Assembly: GCA_937868145.1 (NCBI GenBank)
Contig: CALMMH010000381.1
Span: forward strand, 1-7,710
Length of the DNA: 7,710 nt
Reading direction: 5' to 3'
From: an uncultured Phycisphaerales bacterium
Lineage (GTDB): Bacteria > Planctomycetota > Phycisphaerae > Sedimentisphaerales > Anaerobacaceae
Shown: positions 1-4,890 of the stretch, one piece after another
Layout of the letters: every line of letters starts with the position of its first letter
Numbering within the stretch: position 1 is the first letter of the stretch
Program-made: the position numbers and the translations under genes
The notes under the pieces: generated by a model
What the model saw: only the letters and a program-made list of their open reading frames with translations
Databases searched by the model: none
Told to the model about the DNA's origin: nothing

Positions 1-531
1 CTTGGGCGTGATGCCTGCGACCATGGCCTTGAGGGCCTCGTAGAATTCCTCGAAGCCCTGGCCGGTGATGTTGGAGATCGGGAGGATCGGGGCGTCCTGC
101 AAGAACGTGCTTGTGACGAACTGCCGAACTTCCTGCGTCGCGGCCTCGGTCCGCTCCGGCGGCACCGCGTCCACCTTGGTCAGAGCCACGATCCCGTGCT
201 GTACGCCGAGCAGAGTCAGAATGTCCAGGTGCTCGCGGGTCTGCGGCATGACGCCGTCGTCGGCGGCCACCACGAGGATGCAGCCGTCGATGCCGCTGGC
301 CCCGGCCACCATCGTCTTGACAAAGTTTTCGTGGCCGGGGACGTCGACGATGCCGACCTCCAGGTCCGCGATGACGCACGGCGCGAAGCCCAGCTCGATC
401 GACATGCCGCGTTCCTTCTCGATCTTGAGCCGATCCGTGTCGCAGCCGGTCAGGAGTTTCACCAACGCGGTCTTGCCGTGGTCGACGTGGCCCGCGGTGC
501 CGATTGTGATGTTGTGTTGTTGGGTAATCAT
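1..531 (-). CDS. selB: SelB, selenocysteine-specific translation elongation factor (N-terminal 177 codons, truncated by window edge)
   Basis: SelB is an EF-Tu-like GTPase that carries Sec-tRNA(Sec) to the ribosome and binds the mRNA SECIS hairpin so that UGA is read as Sec. The reverse-strand translation begins MITQQHNITIGTAGHVDHGK and shows the GTPase motifs in order: G1 GHVDHGKT (residues 14-21), the switch region with KERGMSIELGFA (about 39-50), G3 DVPGHE (63-68) and G4 TKVD (118-121). The ERGM.I.LGFA stretch is the SelB form rather than the EF-Tu form. Only the G domain is visible; domains II-III and the C-terminal winged-helix SECIS-binding part lie outside the window. The start is the ATG at 531, just before the conserved G domain. 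Its only Shine-Dalgarno-like bases (AGGA, 535-538) are 3 nt away and lie inside the palindrome at 534-599. It is downstream of selA with an 83-nt gap, so a selA-selB operon is likely. Confidence 0.95.
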   Translation of the reverse strand, partial: MITQQHNITIGTAGHVDHGKTALVKLLTGCDTDRLKIEKERGMSIELGFAPCVIADLEVGIVDVPGHENFVKTMVAGASGIDGCILVVAADDGVMPQTREHLDILTLLGVQHGIVALTKVDAVPPERTEAATQEVRQFVTSTFLQDAPILPISNITGQGFEEFYEALKAMVAGITPK

Positions 532-533
532 GA

Positions 534-599
534 GTCCTATGGGTCCTATACGTCCCACCGGTCCTATAGGACTCATGGGACCTATAGGACGAATAGGAC
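534..599. repeat. 66-bp imperfect palindrome made of 9-bp units in the selA-selB gap
   Basis: The region reads as seven 9-bp units: GTCCTATGG, GTCCTATAC, GTCCCACCG, GTCCTATAG, GACTCATGG, GACCTATAG, GACGAATAG. The right half is the inverted complement of the left. Pairing position i with 1133-i gives 27 Watson-Crick pairs out of 33, and the centre GTCCTATAGGAC (561-572) is perfect. Mismatches fall mainly at the 1-3 nt joints between units. In the selA-selB transcript this would fold into a long segmented hairpin ending 2 nt before the selB start codon. It could control selB translation, stabilise or process the mRNA, or be a dispersed intergenic palindromic element. The structure is directly visible; the role is inference. 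Confidence 0.85.
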
Positions 600-614
600 A
601 TCGTTCGCTCGTCA

Positions 615-2048
615 CTACTCGCCTGCCGCAACCGCCGCGGCCACCGCTTCGACGATGATCTCGTCGTCGCCGTCTCGCAGCGTGCGCGGATCGAGGAGAA
701 CCTGGTCGTTCTGGATCCTCGCGAAGACCGGCGGCTCGTGAAGCCGCAGCCGCCTGGCGAAAACGTCAGCGCTGATCCCTTGCGGGGTGATCAAAACCAG
801 CGTCGTCGCCAGATTCTGTGCGGGCAACGAGCCGCTGCCCATCTGCGAGAACCCGTTGGCCGTGGTTGCGTTGATGCCTGCATTCTTGTCCTTCATCGCA
901 GCCGCCAGTCGCTCCGCATGCTGGCGAATCTGATCGGCCGTACGGTGCAGCATCTGAAGCGTCGGCACTTCGCGCAACGCGACGGTCTCATCGAGGAACA
1001 GCTTCAGCGTCGCCTCCAGCACCGCCATCGTGAGCTTGCCCACGCGGACGATCCTCGCGAACTGGTTCTTTCGGACCTTCTCGATCAGGGCCTTCCTGCC
1101 CAGGATGATTCCGCCTTGCGAAGCGCCGATCAGCTTGTCCGCGCTGCAGGTGATGATGTCGGCTCCTTCGCGGACGGAGTCCGGCAGCGTCGGCTCGGGC
1201 TCGAATCCAAACTGCGAGAAGTCGATCAACGCCCCGGCTCCGACGTCGTCGATCATCACGAGATTGCGACGGTGTGCGATCTCGACAAGGGTACTCAGCG
1301 GGACCTCCGACGAGAACCCTTGGATCTTGTAGTTGCTCGGATGCACTCGGAGAATCGCGGCGGTGTTCTCCGTGATCGCGTTTTCATAGTCGCGAGGGTG
1401 CGTCTTGTTCGTCGTGCCGACCTCGACCAGCTTGGCTCCGCTGAAGGCCATCACCTCGGGCAGGCGGAAGGAGCCGCCGATCTCGACGAGCTGGCCCCGC
1501 GAGACGATTACCTCTTTGCCCTTGGCCACGGTGTTGAGCACAATCGCAGTGGCCGCCGCGTTGTTGTTCACGACGGTCGCAGCCTCGGCGCCCGTGAGCC
1601 GCTGGAGAAGCGATTCGATCTGCTCGTCCCGGCGGGACCGCTTGCCTGTGTCGCGATCCACCTGGAGCAGGGAATAGCTTTGCAGCGTGGCCTGAACCTG
1701 CTCGATCGCCTTGGCCGCCAGAACCGCCCGACCGAGTCCCGTGTGCAGAACGATCCCAGTGGCGTTCACCGCCCGACGATAATGCGGCCTGGCCACCGCC
1801 AGAATGCGATGCCTCGCCGCCGCCACGACGCGGGCTCGAATCGACGCATCCTCCGTGGCGAGGGCATCCTGCCCGTGCTCCGTCGGATGGGCCAGGAGTT
1901 CCTCGCGGAGTTCCTCGACCGCTTCGCGGACGGAATCCGCCGCAAGCTTTCGCCCGTGTTCGGCCGCGAGCGTTTCTAATTCCGGGTCCCTCAGAATCGA
2001 ATCGACCGAGGGAACCCTCCGCATAATCTGTTGGGTCTGTGCGTCCAT
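615..2048 (-). CDS. selA: SelA, L-seryl-tRNA(Sec) selenium transferase
   Basis: SelA is a PLP enzyme that converts Ser-tRNA(Sec) to Sec-tRNA(Sec) using selenophosphate in the cytoplasm. The product is 477 aa, close to the roughly 460 aa usual for bacterial SelA. The N-terminal helical region (about 1-90) is followed by NATGIVLHTGLGRA (95-108), VNNNAAA (160-166), SRGQLVEIGGSFRLPEVM (183-200), EVGTTNKTHPRDY (209-221), DDVGAGALIDF (267-277) and CSADKLIGASQGGIILG (301-317), where Lys305 is the expected PLP Schiff-base lysine. The reading frame stays open upstream to 2381, but homology-like sequence begins around MDAQ at 2048, so I chose that ATG. No Shine-Dalgarno precedes it; a TACAAT box 6 nt upstream suggests a leaderless message. 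The stop is TAG (615-617). The gene is divergent from the four selenoprotein genes, supporting a self-contained Sec locus. It appears intact. Confidence 0.96.
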   Translation of the reverse strand: MDAQTQQIMRRVPSVDSILRDPELETLAAEHGRKLAADSVREAVEELREELLAHPTEHGQDALATEDASIRARVVAAARHRILAVARPHYRRAVNATGIVLHTGLGRAVLAAKAIEQVQATLQSYSLLQVDRDTGKRSRRDEQIESLLQRLTGAEAATVVNNNAAATAIVLNTVAKGKEVIVSRGQLVEIGGSFRLPEVMAFSGAKLVEVGTTNKTHPRDYENAITENTAAILRVHPSNYKIQGFSSEVPLSTLVEIAHRRNLVMIDDVGAGALIDFSQFGFEPEPTLPDSVREGADIITCSADKLIGASQGGIILGRKALIEKVRKNQFARIVRVGKLTMAVLEATLKLFLDETVALREVPTLQMLHRTADQIRQHAERLAAAMKDKNAGINATTANGFSQMGSGSLPAQNLATTLVLITPQGISADVFARRLRLHEPPVFARIQNDQVLLDPRTLRDGDDEIIVEAVAAAVAAGE

Positions 2049-2054
2049 GAGTGT

Positions 2055-2082
2055 ATTGTACGCGACCGATCCCCGGAAACAA
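2055..2082 (-). promoter_or_regulatory. Candidate selA promoter giving a leaderless transcript
   Basis: On the minus strand TTGTTT (2077-2082) and TACAAT (2055-2060) are 16 bp apart. TACAAT matches the -10 consensus at five of six positions; the -35 match is weak. Exactly 6 nt separate the -10 box from the selA ATG, so transcription would begin at or next to the start codon. The absence of a Shine-Dalgarno before this ATG fits. This is a prediction from sequence only. Confidence 0.45.
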
Positions 2083-2096
2083 GCCGATTTCCGGGG
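2071..2096. promoter_or_regulatory. Perfect 9-bp inverted repeat over the selA -35 region (possible operator)
   Basis: Arms CCCCGGAAA (2071-2079) and TTTCCGGGG (2088-2096) are separated by 8 nt. The left arm overlaps the predicted selA -35 box. The dyad resembles a repressor or activator site, or a hairpin if transcription starts further upstream. No U-run follows on either strand, so it is not a typical terminator. The rest of the 223-bp selA-to-operon gap (2049-2271) holds no gene that I can see. Confidence 0.5.
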
Positions 2097-2218
2097 CCTC
2101 GAATCCATCAGAGAAGGGATTTGCCCTCCATCGGGGAAAAACGTCAAAGAAGCATGTAACAAACCCGCCGTGGCCGCGTCTGCTTGATAGGCAGATGCTG
2201 TTTTCAGACGTTGCTGCG

Positions 2219-2247
2219 TTGACAACAGCTCCGGCAGACGGTACAAA
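2219..2247 (+). promoter_or_regulatory. Predicted sigma70-type promoter of the four-gene selenoprotein operon
   Basis: A perfect TTGACA (2219-2224) is followed after 17 bp by TACAAA (2242-2247), a four-of-six match to the -10 consensus. It lies 25 bp before the first start codon, leaving a short leader that contains a GAGGGA Shine-Dalgarno (2258-2263) 8 nt before the ATG at 2272. It is the only good promoter candidate I see in the divergent gap for the plus-strand genes. Confidence 0.55.
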
Positions 2248-2271
2248 GGACCGAAACGAGGGATCTGCATC

Positions 2272-2814
2272 ATGGACAAAAGACAGTTCATCATCATGGC
2301 CGGCGTCATCGTACTGGGCCTGCTGCTGGCTTTTCCCCTCACGTGGATCTTCAATGCACCGAGGTCCTCCCCGCCCCGCATGGTGAACTACCAATCGTCG
2401 ATCCGCCAAACGGACGCCGGCGGAACCGAATGGACGCTCACCCGAGCAAGCGGACTGCCGACCCCCAAGGACGCCAACGGCGTGGAGACCAAGCCCGTCA
2501 TTACCGTGAAGACGGACGTCTTCCAGGTCGGCAACCGACAAATGTCTATCGGATTGGTCTTGGCGGGCCGTAGCGACGAGCGGTATCAGCCCGCCGTCGT
2601 CAAGGGCGGGTCGCGGTTGGCGGCCCCCAGATTGCGAATCGTCGATGAAGCCGGAAAGGTGTTGCTCGATGACAGCTTCAAATATGGCTGAGGCGGCGCC
2701 TGCCGGTACTCGTGGCGAGTACCCGATGACTTCAAGGGCAAGTTCCAGGTGCAGGTGGACATCGACCTCGGACCCTTCCAGGTCGAGCACGAACGACCCT
2801 GGCATTCGATCTGA
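2272..2814 (+). CDS. Putative selenoprotein, short form, copy 1 (180 aa, Sec at residue 140)
   Basis: I do not recognise the family. The N-terminus has Lys/Arg followed by a hydrophobic segment (about 6-26), so it is probably a signal-anchor protein with its body outside the cytoplasm. A beta-rich domain of about 110 residues follows, with LRIVDEAGKVLLDD near 124-135. The TGA at 2689-2691 is in frame at codon 140. Read-through adds 40 residues beginning UGGACRYSWRVP and ending PWHSI before a TGA stop at 2812-2814. The tail matches those of the three downstream paralogues, and a SECIS-like hairpin follows the TGA. Cys144 gives a U-x3-C pair, which suggests redox or metal/metalloid chemistry (inference). 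It is the first gene of the operon, with Shine-Dalgarno GAGGGA 8 nt before the start. Conventional gene calling would end it at 2691, losing the tail. Confidence 0.88.
2705..2723 (+). promoter_or_regulatory. Bacterial SECIS hairpin of selenoprotein 1
   Basis: GGTACTCG (2705-2712) pairs perfectly with CGAGTACC (2716-2723) around the loop TGG (2713-2715). The loop starts 22 nt after the TGA at 2689-2691. A G in the first two loop positions and this distance fit what is known of bacterial SECIS elements, which SelB binds. This copy has eight Watson-Crick pairs; the other three copies have a U-G pair at one position. Confidence 0.85.
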
Positions 2815-2823
2815 CAGAATGCC
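2801..2823 (+). repeat. Stem-loop enclosing the terminal TGA of selenoprotein 1
   Basis: GGCATTC (2801-2807) and GAATGCC (2817-2823) are perfect complements around a 9-nt loop that contains the stop TGA (2812-2814). The same arrangement occurs at 4835-4857. No U-run follows. A role in termination of translation or coupling to the next gene is speculation. Confidence 0.5.
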
Positions 2824-2856
2824 GAGCCGGCCCGGGGACGGTGCGGAGGTCTCCCG

Positions 2857-4278
2857 ATGACGAAACGGCGATGGACCATCCTGGCGGGGGGAGTCATCCT
2901 CGGCGGAGGGCTGCTCTGGGCGTTTCTCGTCCGTGATCCAATTCAGGAAGGTCGCTGTAAGCTCCACCTCAGGCGGGTCAGCCAGCCCGGCGGACTGATC
3001 GGGACCGCATACCACTTTCTTCCGGCGCCAAGTTCCGATGGCAACAGCGTCAATGACCTGCCGACAGGTTTCGATCAGCCTCATTACTATCGCGTTCGGG
3101 CCAACAGAACAGAACTCGCGATGGCCGTGAACGAGGGGAATCCCTGGACTGCGTGCCTGGACACCAATCGCGACGGCCATCTCTCGGATGAACAGCCCGT
3201 TCGCGGCAAAATTGTTCGGATACGCGACTGGAGCAAAGACCAGCGGCATTGTCTCTTTGGTCCAATCGAGCTCACGGTCCCGAATGAGTCCGGCGTACGC
3301 ACAGCAAGAATCCGTCTGCTCGGATACAGGGTGGATGCCTCTGGGAAACAGAGCAGCGAGCAGCCCAAAACATTTGCGGTCTATCCGGCGGACTACCGCA
3401 CGGGCCGGCTCCGTATCGGCGGGCAGATCTACAAAGTGGCGATCATCGACGGCGACCACGACGGCCGTTTTGAACCTGTCACGCTGACTGAGCGAGATCG
3501 GATCGGATGGCCCCTATGCGACTGGTTTGCCATCGATTTCGACGGGGACGGAAAGTTCCAACAGGATTTGTCCGAGCGAAATGAAACCCAGCCCCTTGGC
3601 CGGATAGTGCTCTTGCAGGACGTCTATTACGCAATCGACATCAGCCGCGACGGTCAGGAACTCTCGCTTCGCCCGATCGATCCCGAGAAGGGCACGCTCG
3701 TTTGGGACCGCGCGGACTGTGGGATAGAATGCCGGTTCTGGTCCGACGCCGCCGATCAACAGTTGGTTGTGCCGGCTGAACAAAAGGAACTGACACTACC
3801 CACCGGCAAGTACAGTGTGGCCAGGATCATCGCGAGAGTCACAGACACATCCGGAGAGATCTGGGAAATCAAGTCCGCGTGGAACTTCCGTGATCAACCT
3901 TCATTCGAGATCGAGACCGATCGGACAACACGGCTGCAAATCGGTCCCCCGTTCACCTGCACGTCCAGCGTAACAAAGGTCGCCGATGGCACGATGCGCA
4001 TTGAACCTGTTTTGAAGGGCGGCGCAGGCGAGGAGTACTCGTGTAGGGTGTTGCGGACTCGCCGGCTGATGCCTGCCCCGGCGATCACGATCGTGGATGA
4101 GAAAGGGACCGTGTTGGCCGCGGATGACTTCGCGTATGGCTGAGGCGGCTCCACTGGGTACTCGTGGCGAGTGCCGGAAGGATTCAAGGGCAAGTTCCAG
4201 GTGCAGATCGAGATCGACCTGGGGCCGTTCGAGGTCAGGCACGAGCGGCCGTGGCATTCGATCGGGTCGTCCGATTAA
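2857..4278 (+). CDS. Putative selenoprotein, long form, copy 1 (473 aa, Sec at residue 429)
   Basis: Family not recognised. MTKRR followed by a hydrophobic stretch (about 7-24) suggests a signal anchor, with the rest extracytoplasmic. The middle part has three calcium-loop-like motifs: DTNRDG (102-107, with LSDEQ after it), DGDHDG (198-203) and DFDGDG (227-232). The C-terminal part (about 350-428) resembles the short paralogues and includes ITIVDEKGTVLAADD. An in-frame TGA (4141-4143) is codon 429; read-through adds 44 residues (UGGSTGYSWRVP to WHSIGSSD) up to TAA at 4276-4278. Unlike its three paralogues, it has Thr instead of Cys four residues after Sec, so a U-x3-C bond is impossible here. 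Shine-Dalgarno GGAGG (2845-2849) lies 7 nt before the ATG. It follows gene 1 after 42 nt in the same frame. Cys34, Cys100, Cys221, Cys288 and others could take part in chemistry instead. Confidence 0.87.
4157..4175 (+). promoter_or_regulatory. Bacterial SECIS hairpin of selenoprotein 2
   Basis: GGTACTCG (4157-4164) pairs with CGAGTGCC (4168-4175), with one U-G wobble, around loop TGG (4165-4167). The loop starts 22 nt after the TGA at 4141-4143, the same spacing as in the other three copies. The bases just before the hairpin differ here (CCACT instead of CCTGCC), yet the hairpin core is unchanged. Confidence 0.85.
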
Positions 4279-4308
4279 GGTGGCTGTGAAATATGACGAT
4301 AAAAAGGC

Positions 4309-4848
4309 ATGCAAACGAAGCGGAAAAACTGGCCCTATATCGTCGTTGGCGTCATCGCCGCGGTCATTCCATTATCGGCCCTGATCACCGAGCCGCCCAG
4401 CGCAGCGGATGCATCGTCCATTTTGCAGGAGGAACCGGGAGTCCTTCGGCAGAACGACGAGTTCGGCTACACCTGGGTTCTTCAGCAGGCCGGAGAGCCG
4501 TCGGTCCTGAGCTTTCGCAAGCCGGGGTCGCCCATTACGGTGAAGACGAAGGTTCTCAACACCGGCTCCGGGATCGTCCAAATCGGGCTCGTGCTCGAGG
4601 GTCGGGCCGGCGAAACCTACCGGCCAACCGTGACCAAAAGTCGGGTCCCGATAGAACCTCCGTGGCTACGGATTGTGGATAGGGAAGGCAATGTGCTCGA
4701 CGAGGGCAGATTTGAGTTTGGCTGAGGCGGCGCCTGCCGGTACTCGTGGCGAGTGCCTTCAGACTTCTCCGGCAAATTCCAGGTGCAGGTGGGAATCGAT
4801 CTCGGACCGTTCCGGGTCGAACACAAACAACCCTGGCATTCGATCTGA
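4309..4848 (+). CDS. Putative selenoprotein, short form, copy 2 (179 aa, Sec at residue 139)
   Basis: Paralogue of the gene at 2272, with the same layout: basic N-terminus (MQTKRKNW), hydrophobic segment (about 9-27), a beta-rich domain with ITVKTKVL, IGLVLEGRAGETYRP and LRIVDREGNVL, then FEFG and an in-frame TGA (4723-4725, codon 139). Read-through adds 40 residues, UGGACRYSWRVP to PWHSI, ending at TGA 4846-4848. Cys143 gives the U-x3-C pair. The function is unknown; an extracytoplasmic redox or metal/metalloid role is inferred. The start is uncertain in one respect. ATG 4309 is the only start that gives the right frame, because an in-frame TAA lies at 4300-4302, but its Shine-Dalgarno-like AAGG is only 1 nt away. 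A better-spaced AAGGTGG (4277-4283) serves an ATG at 4293 in another frame. It begins 30 nt after gene 2, so translational coupling is possible. Confidence 0.85.
4739..4757 (+). promoter_or_regulatory. Bacterial SECIS hairpin of selenoprotein 3
   Basis: GGTACTCG (4739-4746) pairs with CGAGTGCC (4750-4757), with one U-G wobble, around loop TGG (4747-4749). The loop starts 22 nt after the TGA at 4723-4725. The 13 nt between TGA and stem are identical to those of copy 1. Confidence 0.85.
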
Positions 4849-4857
4849 CGGAATGCC
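4835..4857 (+). repeat. Stem-loop enclosing the terminal TGA of selenoprotein 3
   Basis: GGCATTC (4835-4841) and GAATGCC (4851-4857) flank a 9-nt loop holding the stop TGA (4846-4848). It is the counterpart of the structure at 2801-2823, with one base change in the loop. The downstream arm lies outside the coding region in both copies. Confidence 0.5.
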
Positions 4858-4890
4858 CGGCCGGCCCGGGGACACTGCGGAGGTTTCCCC

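Noticed and set aside
65..741. Two overlapping plus-strand frames with collagen-like GPIGLMGPIG or SYGSYTSHRSYRT repeats.
   Set aside because: They are antisense to selB and the end of selA. The repetitive peptide is only the 9-bp palindromic repeat read as codons.
738..1979. A 413-codon plus-strand open frame.
   Set aside because: It is antisense to selA, which has full family motifs; no motif is visible in the shadow.
2049..2271. A possible selC (tRNA-Sec) gene or riboswitch in the divergent gap.
   Set aside because: I could not assemble an acceptor stem, long variable arm or TTC loop there; only short imperfect hairpins and promoter-like boxes were found.
2689..2691. TGA read as tryptophan under an alternative genetic code.
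   Set aside because: TGG encodes the conserved Trp residues, TGA apparently still ends two of the genes, and selA-selB with SECIS-like hairpins give a better explanation.
1384..3459. A 691-codon open frame on the minus strand spanning selA, the divergent gap and the first two selenoprotein genes.
   Set aside because: It runs in a different frame over selA and antisense to the plus-strand genes, has low-complexity Arg/Gly/Ser-rich composition where it overlaps selA, and shows no recognisable domain. It is a GC-driven shadow.
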